A stretch of 7,015 nucleotides of DNA, from NCBI GenBank assembly GCA_023403375.1, contig JAEYEN010000112.1:1-7015 (forward strand), in the 5' to 3' direction. The translations under genes and the position numbers were made by a program. The notes beneath the pieces were generated by a model. That model was not told where the DNA came from. It saw only the letters and a program-made list of their open reading frames with translations, and made no database searches. Shown here one piece after another: positions 1-5,679 of the stretch (position 1 is the first letter of the stretch; every line of letters begins with the position of its first letter). The DNA is from Bacillota bacterium. Lineage in GTDB: Bacteria > Bacillota > Clostridia > Christensenellales > Borkfalkiaceae.

Positions 1-380
1 GTGAAAGAATCTATGGGTTTATCCAAAGTATAGCCCGTTTCCGCAGCCCAGTCTTCGATAAGTTTATCCGCTCTGAAACGTTCGTGACATTCTCTGCAAT
101 CCATAAGCGGGTCGGAAAACCCTGCAAGGTGACCGGAAGCAACCCAGGTTTGCGGATTCATTAAAATTGCCGCGTCTAACCCGACGTTGTATTTGTTTTC
201 CTGCACGAATTTTTTCCACCACGCGCGTTTTATGTTGTTTTTAAGTTCTACGCCCAAAGGACCGTAATCCCACGTGTTTGCAAGGCCGCCGTATATTTCG
301 CTGCCCGGAAATATGAATCCGCGACCTTTACAGAGTGCGACTATTTTTTCCATTGTTGCCGAACTTTTGATTTCTTCCAT
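1..380 (-). CDS. glyS: Glycine--tRNA ligase, dimeric (eukaryote/archaea-like) type, N-terminal part
   Basis: This is the start of a class II glycyl-tRNA synthetase, which charges tRNA-Gly with glycine in the cytoplasm. The reading frame begins with ATG at 380-378 and stays open for 126 codons to the window edge, so the C-terminal catalytic and anticodon-binding parts are missing. The N-terminus has the hallmark stretch of the single-chain alpha2 enzyme: GRGFIFPGSEIYGG, then NTWDYGPLGVELKNNIKRAWW, then NPQTWVASGHLAGFSDP at about residues 20-92. A CRECHERFRADKL segment follows near residues 95-107, a position where clostridial-type enzymes carry a Cys pair. The family is usually about 460 residues, so roughly a quarter to a third is visible. 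An SD (AAGGA, plus-strand 391-395) sits 10 nt before the ATG. It is divergent from glnS. The same enzyme is also called glyQS. Identification is confident; the gene is cut only by the window. Confidence 0.95.
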   Translation of the reverse strand, partial: MEEIKSSATMEKIVALCKGRGFIFPGSEIYGGLANTWDYGPLGVELKNNIKRAWWKKFVQENKYNVGLDAAILMNPQTWVASGHLAGFSDPLMDCRECHERFRADKLIEDWAAETGYTLDKPIDSF

Positions 381-426
381 TAAAGTATCTTCCTTTTTTA
401 ATTACTTCATTTTTATATTACTTAAC

Positions 427-455
427 ATTTTACTAAACGCGGGCTTTTAAGTCAA
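427..455 (-). promoter_or_regulatory. Sigma-A type promoter for glyS
   Basis: On the minus strand, TTGACT (plus 450-455) is followed by a 17-bp spacer and TAAAAT (plus 427-432), a near-consensus housekeeping promoter. The -10 box lies 46 nt upstream of the glyS ATG, giving a leader of only about 40 nt. That is too short for a T-box riboswitch, the usual control of Bacillota synthetase genes. Confidence 0.8.
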
Positions 456-518
456 GCGTTGTTAAAGAGTAAATATATAATAAAATACTTAAAAACACTT
501 TTTAATTTTTAATTATTG

Positions 519-527
519 TGCTATACT
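519..527 (+). promoter_or_regulatory. Extended -10 promoter for glnS
   Basis: TG at 519-520, one base, then TATACT at 522-527 form an extended -10 element. The -35 region is only T-rich (around 499-505), which is typical of extended -10 promoters. Transcription would start near 534, leaving a leader of about 28 nt. A perfect TATAAT at 476-481 could be a second, upstream start, but it has no recognisable -35 box. Confidence 0.6.
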
Positions 528-561
528 TTAAAATGTCGAAAAACGCGCAGGCGGTATTTTT

Positions 562-2199
562 ATGGTAGAAGCGACTAATTTTATAGAACAAATTATCAAC
601 GAAGAGTTATCTAACGGTACTAAAAGCGGAGTATACACTCGTTTTCCGCCCGAACCCAACGGTTACCTTCATATAGGGCATGCCAAAAGTTTATGCTTAA
701 ACTTTGGCGTAAAAGAAAAATACAACGGAAAGTGCAATCTTTTTCTGGACGATACCAACCCTTCCAAAGAAAAAGAAGAGTTTGAAGAAGCCATTAAAAA
801 GGATATCGAATGGCTGGGCTTTAAGTGGGACAAGATAACGCACGCTTCCGATTTTTACGAAGATATTTATAATTTTGCGGAAAAAGAAATAATTGCGGGC
901 AACGCGTTTGTTTGCGATATGAGCCCCGAAGAGATTTCCGCTTGCCGCGGAACGCTTACCGAAGCGGGTAAAGAAAGTCCGTGGAGAAACAGAAGCGTTG
1001 AAGAAAATCTTAAACTATTCAGAGAAATGCGCGACGGGAAGTATCCCGACGGGAGCAAGTGTTTAAGGGCGAAAATCGATATGGCGTCGCCCAACATCAA
1101 TATGCGCGACCCCGTTATTTACAGAATATTAAGAGAAAAACATTATCGCACGGGCGATAAGTGGTGCATATATCCTATGTACGATTTCGCACATCCTATA
1201 TGCGACTATTTGCAGGGCGTAACCTTTTCGCTTTGCACGTTAGAGTTTGAAGACCACCGTCCGCTTTACGACTGGGTAGGCATAACGTTAGGTTTTAATC
1301 CCAAACCCAGACAGATAGAGTTTGCAAGACTTAACGTAACAAACCTTGTCATGAGCAAGCGTTATCTTAAAAAACTTGTGGAAGACGGTGCGGTAGACGG
1401 GTGGGACGACCCCAGAATGCCCACGCTTACTGGGTTAAGAAACAGGGGCGTGCCTGCCGAAGCGCTTAAAGATTTCTGCAACAGAATAGGAATATCCAAA
1501 GCGAATTCCGAAGTGCAGATAAGTTATCTGGAAGCGTGCATAAGGGAATATCTGAACGCGCACGCGGAACGCGCCATGGGGGTTTTGAAACCGCTTAAAG
1601 TTACCATTTCAAACTATCCCGACGGGAAAAAGGAAGAACTTGATTTTGAAGTCAACCCGAACGAAGAAGGGAAGACGAGAAAGGTAACATTTTCCAAACA
1701 TATCTATATCGACGCGGACGATTTTTCGCTTAATCCGCCGCCCAAGTATTTCAGACTTAAAAAGGACGGATACGTAAGGCTTAAATCGGCGTATATAATA
1801 AAATGCGACGAAGTAATAGCTGACGACGACGGGAACCCCGTGGAACTTATTTGTTCTTACGTGCCCGAAAGCCGCAGCGGAAACGACACTTCGGGGATAA
1901 AAGTCAAAGGCGTTATCCAGTGGGTGGAAGCGGAAACCGCAATCGACGCAGAGATACGAAAATACGGATACCTTCTTAAAGACGAAGAATATGCGGGGCA
2001 GGATTTCTCCGAAAGAATGAACGAAAACAGCGTTCAGATTTTTAGCGGAAAAGTCGAGCCGTACGTTTTCGGCGGCGAAGCGGATACTCCGTATCAGTTT
2101 ATAAGAACCGGCTACTTTAAGAAGTTAAAAGTTAAAGACAAAGTCGTGATAAGCGAGATAGTGTCGCTTAAAGACAACTTTAACAACAAAAAACAGTAA
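562..2199 (+). CDS. glnS: Glutamine--tRNA ligase (GlnRS)
   Basis: A class I glutaminyl-tRNA synthetase that attaches glutamine to tRNA-Gln directly in the cytoplasm. The 545 residues are close to the 554 of the E. coli enzyme, so the gene is full length. Visible features in order: the class I signature FPPEPNGYLHIGHAKS at residues 28-43 with HIGH at 37-40; DDTNP at 63-67, whose first Asp matches the E. coli residue contacting the tRNA terminal ribose and the amino acid; YPMYDFAH at 204-211, holding the Tyr and His that read glutamine; CTLEFEDHRPLYDW; and the KMSKS-equivalent VMSKR at 263-267. The remaining ~210 residues match the two-barrel anticodon-binding region. The start is supported by a weak SD-like AGGCGG (549-554) 7 nt upstream. 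One oddity: the two residues before DDTNP are Phe-Leu where the family has Arg-Phe. Many Bacillota instead use GatCAB, so a GlnRS gene narrows the lineage. No clear terminator follows the stop. Confidence 0.97.
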   Translation: MVEATNFIEQIINEELSNGTKSGVYTRFPPEPNGYLHIGHAKSLCLNFGVKEKYNGKCNLFLDDTNPSKEKEEFEEAIKKDIEWLGFKWDKITHASDFYEDIYNFAEKEIIAGNAFVCDMSPEEISACRGTLTEAGKESPWRNRSVEENLKLFREMRDGKYPDGSKCLRAKIDMASPNINMRDPVIYRILREKHYRTGDKWCIYPMYDFAHPICDYLQGVTFSLCTLEFEDHRPLYDWVGITLGFNPKPRQIEFARLNVTNLVMSKRYLKKLVEDGAVDGWDDPRMPTLTGLRNRGVPAEALKDFCNRIGISKANSEVQISYLEACIREYLNAHAERAMGVLKPLKVTISNYPDGKKEELDFEVNPNEEGKTRKVTFSKHIYIDADDFSLNPPPKYFRLKKDGYVRLKSAYIIKCDEVIADDDGNPVELICSYVPESRSGNDTSGIKVKGVIQWVEAETAIDAEIRKYGYLLKDEEYAGQDFSERMNENSVQIFSGKVEPYVFGGEADTPYQFIRTGYFKKLKVKDKVVISEIVSLKDNFNNKKQ

Positions 2200-2226
2200 A
2201 AGACGAACGGTTAAACTCCTTATACG

Positions 2227-2319
2227 TTAACGAAAAAAATCTGTGCTTTAACGAAAAAAACATCAAGTACAGACAAAAATATAAAGTACAAACAAAAATA
2301 TTAAGTACAAAAAATACAA
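2227..2319. repeat. Five degenerate ~20-bp A-tract repeats in the glnS-oxidoreductase spacer
   Basis: Two copies of TTAACGAAAAAAA lie 21 bp apart (2227-2239 and 2248-2260). Three copies of an AAGTACA unit then follow at an exact 19-bp period (2265, 2284, 2303), the first two as AAGTACARACAAAAATAT. A-tracts centre near 2236, 2257, 2277, 2296 and 2311, so four of the five are spaced about two helical turns apart. Such phasing is expected to bend DNA; a regulatory role is inference. Units are contiguous with no unique spacers, so this is not a CRISPR array. Confidence 0.7.
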
Positions 2320-2321
2320 AG

Positions 2322-2338
2322 CGGTTTTACAAAAACCG
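2322..2338. promoter_or_regulatory. Small hairpin just upstream of the oxidoreductase ribosome binding site
   Basis: CGGTTTT (2322-2328) pairs perfectly with AAAACCG (2332-2338) across a 3-nt ACA loop, 2 nt before the AG-rich SD region (2341-2346). There is no following T-run on the plus strand, so it is not a terminator in that direction. It could be an mRNA hairpin that affects translation or a small palindromic operator. Confidence 0.4.
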
Positions 2339-2353
2339 AAAGAGAGAAATGCG

Positions 2354-3727
2354 ATGAATTACGACGTAATAATAATCGGTGCGGGCCCCGGCGGAATTTT
2401 TGCCGCTTACGAACTTATTCAAAAGAAGAAAGGGCTTAAAATAGGCGTGTTTGAAACGGGTAACCCCATAGAAAAAAGGCGTTGTCCGATAGACGGCGTT
2501 AAAATCAAATCGTGCGTAAACTGTCCCGTTTGCGCTATAATGAACGGTTTTGGCGGCGCGGGCGCTTTTTCGGACGGGAAATATAATATAACCAACCAGT
2601 TCGGTGGAACGCTGCACGAATATATCGGCAAGCAGAAAGCCTTGGAACTTATGCGTTACGTGGACGAGATAAATCTTAAAAACGGCGGCGAAGGGACTAA
2701 ACTTTACACGACGGCGAATACTAAAATAAAGAAACTTTGTCTGCAAAACAAACTTTATCTGTTAGACGCGTCTGTACGTCATCTGGGAACCGACAAGAAT
2801 TTCGTCGTGATGAAAAATATATTCGACGTTTTGAAAGAAGAAGTGGATTTCCATTTCGGAAGCCCCGTAGACGTAGTGGATACGATAGACGGCGGGTTCA
2901 GAATTACTTCCAAAGGCAACGTTTATACCGCAAAAGACTGCATTATTTCCGTGGGAAGAAGCGGAAGCAAGTGGATGGAAGGAATATGCAAGCACTTAAA
3001 CATTGCAACCCATTCTAACCGTGTGGATATAGGCGTCAGGGTGGAACTTCCTGCGGAAATTTTCTCACACCTTACCGATGAACTTTACGAAAGCAAAATA
3101 GTTTATCGTACGGAAAAATACGAAGACCTTGTAAGAACTTTCTGTATGAATCCTTACGGCGCGGTCGTTAACGAAAACACAAACGGAATAGTTACCGTTA
3201 ACGGACATAGTTACGAAGACGTTTCAAAACACACCAAAAACACTAACTTTGCGTTGCTTGTTTCTAAACATTTCTCCGAACCCTTTAACGACAGCACGGC
3301 TTATGCCGAAAATATCGCAAAATTATCCAATATGCTCGGCGGCGGCGTTATGGTTCAACGCTTCGGCGACCTTATAAGGGGGCAGAGAAGCACAACAAAA
3401 CGTATAGAAGAAAGTTTTGTTACGCCCACGCTTTCGGCAACCCCCGGCGACCTTAGTCTGGTAATTCCCAAACGAATACTCGACGGCATAATAGAAATGC
3501 TTTACGCATTAGATAAAATTGCGCCCGGCACGGCTAACGACGATACGCTTTTATACGGCGTAGAAGTTAAGTTCTACAATATGACCGTTCATATAGACCA
3601 CAACCTTATGACCTGCCATAAAGGGCTGTACGTTATAGGCGATTGCAGCGGCGTTACCCATTCGCTCTCTCACGCTTCGGCAAGCGGCGTTTACGTTGCG
3701 AGAGAAATTCTGGGCGAAAACAATTAG
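2354..3727 (+). CDS. NAD(P)/FAD-dependent oxidoreductase (uncharacterised FAD-dependent dehydrogenase family)
   Basis: A 457-residue soluble flavoprotein of the family often annotated as uncharacterised FAD-dependent dehydrogenase (COG2509-like); the substrate is unknown. The N-terminus is a Rossmann FAD-binding motif, DVIIIGAGPGGIFAAYEL at residues 4-21, with the acidic FAD-ribose contact at E34 (GVFETG). Next comes a cysteine cluster, C44, C54, C57 and C60 (CX9CX2CX2C), leading into NGFGGAGAFSDGKYN at 64-78, the most family-specific stretch. The C-terminus has the second FAD motif, YVIGDCSGVTHSLSHASASG, with GDCSG at 429-433. The protein appears complete. The start ATG follows an AG-rich but weak SD (2341-2346). 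No convincing promoter was found in the 154-bp gap, so it may be read through from glnS or use the repeat-rich spacer. A terminator follows 43 bp after the stop. The family call is confident; the reaction is not known. Confidence 0.88.
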   Translation: MNYDVIIIGAGPGGIFAAYELIQKKKGLKIGVFETGNPIEKRRCPIDGVKIKSCVNCPVCAIMNGFGGAGAFSDGKYNITNQFGGTLHEYIGKQKALELMRYVDEINLKNGGEGTKLYTTANTKIKKLCLQNKLYLLDASVRHLGTDKNFVVMKNIFDVLKEEVDFHFGSPVDVVDTIDGGFRITSKGNVYTAKDCIISVGRSGSKWMEGICKHLNIATHSNRVDIGVRVELPAEIFSHLTDELYESKIVYRTEKYEDLVRTFCMNPYGAVVNENTNGIVTVNGHSYEDVSKHTKNTNFALLVSKHFSEPFNDSTAYAENIAKLSNMLGGGVMVQRFGDLIRGQRSTTKRIEESFVTPTLSATPGDLSLVIPKRILDGIIEMLYALDKIAPGTANDDTLLYGVEVKFYNMTVHIDHNLMTCHKGLYVIGDCSGVTHSLSHASASGVYVAREILGENN

Positions 3728-3770
3728 TCGTTTTAAGAAAGACCAATCAAACATACAAACATATTAAAAT

Positions 3771-3801
3771 AAAAAATCGCGGTGAAAACCGCGATTTTTT
3801 T
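3771..3801. terminator. Intrinsic terminator, probably bidirectional
   Basis: A perfect 13-bp stem (3771-3783 with 3788-3800) closes a GAAA tetraloop and runs into a T7 tract ending at 3801. The GC core is TCGCGGT/ACCGCGA. The six As at the left base give a T-run on the minus strand, so it can end both the oxidoreductase transcript and the convergent lipoprotein transcript. Confidence 0.92.
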
Positions 3802-3985
3802 GTTAAGGTGAAAGTTCTTTCGATATGATAATTTATAAAGGTCTTATAAACGTAAAACAAAACAAGTAAAATCTATCTACGTTGGCTTTCCGCGCGGTTA
3901 AACGGCAATAAAGAATAGCCGATATTATGTTTTGACTATGCTTTGCCGTTAAATTTTATAACCGAAAAGGTAAATAATCGCTTTA
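3802..3985. other. Convergent intergenic spacer with inverted repeats, no gene
   Basis: No coding frame is supported here. GGTTAAACGGCAA (3896-3908) has its complement split as TTGCCGTT (3943-3950) and TAACC (3959-3963), so 13 bases can pair with a single 8-nt bulge. On the minus strand this would lie in the 3' end of the lipoprotein mRNA. A second, smaller palindrome is TTTATAA/TTATAAA (3832-3838 and 3844-3850). No U-tract follows either one. Confidence 0.45.
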
Positions 3986-4654
3986 TCAGAACACTTCTCT
4001 TACGGCAAGCACGTCTCCCTTCAATCCGTCTACAAGAAGCGCTTTAACGCCGTTATCGCGTTTTAAGGCAAAGTACCAGTAAGGCGCGCCGTCTTTAACG
4101 AGCACTCTTTGAACTATTTCCGCCGAAAAATTTCCGTTTTCGTCGGTGCAGGCGGCAATAAGCGCGCTCTGGTTTGCTTCTAAATATTCGAGCGCGGCGG
4201 CGTTATCTATCGTTTCCTGCGGGAGCGCGGACGTAAGCGTTACGGATTCCGTCATATCGGCGCAGGCTATTTTAACGTCGAAAGAAGGCGGCGCAAAGTT
4301 TTCTATTTCTATTTTTGCGCAAAGCCTGTCTGTCGTTTTGTCGAGTTCAAAAGGCTTTTTATAAGTCTTTTCGCCAAAATCGAGATAAAGAGTGAAAGCC
4401 GCGTTTTCGGTTTGCTTGCCTTTAAGTTTAAAATCGAGCGCATAGACTTTTTTTGACGTAGTTTCTCCGCTTGCAGTGGTGTAGCCGTAGTACGCGGTTA
4501 AAGAATAGTTTTCGCTTTCGCCCGTGTATATGTTTTGCCGAAGTTCGGTAACGTAGGGTAAAAGCGCGCTTTGTTTTTCGCACGCGCAGAAAAAAGTGCC
4601 GCACAGCGCTATGACGCCGAGAAAGAGTGAAATATAAAGTTTTCTTCTTTTCAT
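3986..4654 (-). CDS. Putative lipoprotein of unknown function, PepSY-like C-terminus
   Basis: A 222-residue secreted protein that I do not recognise as a named family. It begins MKRRKLYISLFLGVIALCG, a basic n-region and hydrophobic core, followed by FFCAC in which C25 is the likely lipidated cysteine. The lipobox is imperfect (Phe at -3, Cys at -2, Ala at -1), so a non-lipid signal peptide remains possible. Residues ~35-135 are beta-rich with many Thr, Tyr and Lys. The last ~40 residues (VKDGAPYWYFALKRD...LLVDGLKGDVLAVREVF) resemble a single PepSY-type repeat: a Tyr/Trp strand, then a Leu-Val-Asp turn and a Gly-Asp-Val-Leu-Ala strand. The start is supported by AAGGCGG 7 nt upstream of the ATG. 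It is divergent from the membrane protein at 4796 and convergent with the oxidoreductase. An extracytoplasmic role is likely; the function is unknown. Confidence 0.8.
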   Translation of the reverse strand: MKRRKLYISLFLGVIALCGTFFCACEKQSALLPYVTELRQNIYTGESENYSLTAYYGYTTASGETTSKKVYALDFKLKGKQTENAAFTLYLDFGEKTYKKPFELDKTTDRLCAKIEIENFAPPSFDVKIACADMTESVTLTSALPQETIDNAAALEYLEANQSALIAACTDENGNFSAEIVQRVLVKDGAPYWYFALKRDNGVKALLVDGLKGDVLAVREVF

Positions 4655-4741
4655 ATAATCCCGCCTTAAAAGTTTTTTCGCAATAATTTATGATTGTTTT
4701 TTACGGATAATGCAGAATAAATATATTTTTTCGCCAAAGTA

Positions 4742-4770
4742 TTGATTTTTTTACGGTATTTTGATAAAAT
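4742..4770 (+). promoter_or_regulatory. Strong promoter for the membrane-anchored protein
   Basis: TTGATT (4742-4747), a 17-bp spacer and TAAAAT (4765-4770), with TG at 4762-4763 making an extended -10. The predicted start near 4777 is 19 nt before the ATG at 4796. Because it lies inside the longest open frame from 4742, it excludes the upstream ATG as the real start. A similar ATTG-T-run-ACGG module occurs 48 bp upstream (4693-4706). Confidence 0.8.
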
Positions 4771-4783
4771 ATTAAATAGTATT

Positions 4784-4789
4784 AAGGAG
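4784..4789 (+). promoter_or_regulatory. Ribosome binding site that fixes the start at 4796
   Basis: AAGGAG with a 6-nt spacing to the ATG at 4796. The in-frame ATG at 4742 has no SD and coincides with the -35 box. Confidence 0.9.
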
Positions 4790-4795
4790 ATAGCG

Positions 4796-5410
4796 ATGAC
4801 AAAAACCGTTATAAAAACAATTGCGTTTACGCTTGTCGGCGTTCTGGTGCTTGCAGGCGTGTTGTTTGTGTGTTTTTTATTGTTTTCGCCCAAAACGCTG
4901 GGCAACGTGTCGAGAGCGATGGGGAATTCTTCCGCCGCCGTCTGTTTTTACGAAAGACAGTATAATAAAACCAAAAGTGCGGACGATTTGACGGTGCTGG
5001 TTTTTGCCATTGACGAAAAGAAGAACCCCGATAAAGCCGAACAATATACCGACGAGTTGATTGAAAAATTCGACGAATACCTTTTGCTTGACAGGTGCGA
5101 TTTCAGTACCGACGCGGATACGAATGCGGCAGCCGCAAAAGAATATTTTTACGCTAAATCGAGCGTGGGCGCGCTCTATAACAAAGGGCTTACCGCGGCA
5201 ATAGAAAAAGCGATGACCTATATCGTTTCGGACGGGTATACAAAATCGAACGCGTTAAGGATAATAATTTCTACGGAAGGAGATAACCTGAATGTGGAAA
5301 ACCTTGCGGAACTTAAAGCCGCGCTTATAACCGCAAAAACTTATAGCGACAGTCCGTTGATAGATAGCGATATTGCGGCGATAGATAAACTTTTAACGGA
5401 AAAAAATTGA
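4796..5410 (+). CDS. Single-pass membrane-anchored protein of unknown function
   Basis: A 204-residue protein when started at 4796. The longest open frame begins 18 codons earlier at 4742, but the promoter and SD both argue for 4796. The N-terminus MTKTVIK is positive and is followed by one hydrophobic segment at residues 9-30, so the rest should lie outside the cytoplasm. It has no lipobox and no obvious signal peptidase site. The remainder is acidic, Ala-rich and looks mostly helical: a segment near residues 38-90 (SAAVCFYERQYN, then KAEQYTDELIEKFDEYLL) has the spacing of TPR-like helix pairs, but too weakly to name the fold. I recognise no family. It is divergent from the lipoprotein gene with a 141-bp shared control region, which hints at a common envelope role. 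A hairpin follows the stop directly. Confidence 0.8.
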   Translation: MTKTVIKTIAFTLVGVLVLAGVLFVCFLLFSPKTLGNVSRAMGNSSAAVCFYERQYNKTKSADDLTVLVFAIDEKKNPDKAEQYTDELIEKFDEYLLLDRCDFSTDADTNAAAAKEYFYAKSSVGALYNKGLTAAIEKAMTYIVSDGYTKSNALRIIISTEGDNLNVENLAELKAALITAKTYSDSPLIDSDIAAIDKLLTEKN

Positions 5411-5416
5411 CTTTGA

Positions 5417-5443
5417 TTCCCCCGATTTGTTAAGTCGGGGGAA
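5417..5443 (+). terminator. GC-rich hairpin after the membrane protein gene, weak U-tract
   Basis: TTCCCCCGATTT (5417-5428) pairs with AAGTCGGGGGAA (5432-5443), 12 pairs including one G-T, around a 3-nt GTT loop and starting 6 nt past the stop. The following bases are ATTTATA rather than a T-run. It is a likely terminator or mRNA 3' stabiliser of limited termination strength. Confidence 0.65.
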
Positions 5444-5475
5444 ATTTATACAAATGAAAAAGTAAAGGCAAAGAC

Positions 5476-5560
5476 TTAACATATTTTACATATAGGGTTA
5501 ACATATAAAGTAACAAAAATAGTAAAAAGCACAAAAGAGTAATAAAAAGCGTTAAAAAAG
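5476..5560. repeat. AT-rich leader repeats upstream of the CPBP gene
   Basis: TTAACATAT occurs at 5476-5484 and 5498-5506, with the variant TTTACATAT at 5485-5493. Repeated AGTAA-type units rich in A-tracts follow up to about 5560. Candidate -35/-10 pairs can be drawn (for example TTAACA at 5476 with TAACAT 17 bp on), but none is convincing. The promoter of the protease gene probably lies in this stretch. Confidence 0.45.
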
Positions 5561-5595
5561 TTTTAAGGGATAGGCAATACGCGGGAATAGCCAAA

Positions 5596-5644
5596 ATAAC
5601 GCGATAACGCGCGTGGTTATGGTCATATAACGCAATAACGCGCG
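5596..5644. repeat. Two 18-bp direct repeats made of four ATAACGCR octamers
   Basis: Copy 1 (5596-5613) and copy 2 (5627-5644) match at 17 of 18 bases and start 31 bp apart, close to three helical turns. Each copy is a head-to-tail pair of the octamer ATAACGCR (5596, 5604, 5627, 5635). GTTAT (5616-5620) and ATAAC (5627-5631) also form a short inverted repeat between them. The cluster ends 25 bp before the SD of the protease gene, a typical place for an operator or a structured leader. Confidence 0.65.
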
Positions 5645-5668
5645 GGGCTACCGCTAAACGTAAGAAAG

Positions 5669-5674
5669 AAGGAG
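5669..5674 (+). promoter_or_regulatory. Ribosome binding site supporting a TTG start for the CPBP gene
   Basis: AAGGAG with a 5-nt gap to the TTG at 5680. The next in-frame Met is residue 23, inside the first membrane segment and without an SD, so TTG is the better start. Confidence 0.85.
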
Positions 5675-5679
5675 CGGCT

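Noticed and set aside
381..426. T-box leader of glyS
   Set aside because: The leader is only about 40 nt and shows no stem I or conserved T-box sequence.
2265..2319. A short CRISPR-like array
   Set aside because: Units are contiguous 19-mers with no unique spacers and no cas genes nearby.
2200..2353. A terminator for glnS or a standard promoter for the oxidoreductase
   Set aside because: No stem with a T-run on the plus strand and no acceptable -35/-10 pair could be found.
2327..2746. A 139-codon minus-strand frame across the oxidoreductase start
   Set aside because: It lies opposite a well-recognised FAD-binding N-terminus and has no promoter or SD of its own.
4666..4905. A 79-codon minus-strand frame covering the divergent promoter region
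   Set aside because: It overlaps the promoter, SD and start of the plus-strand gene and has no supporting signals.
5596..5644. Iterons of a replication origin
   Set aside because: There is no initiator gene, DnaA box cluster or plasmid gene nearby; the position before an SD suits a regulatory site better.
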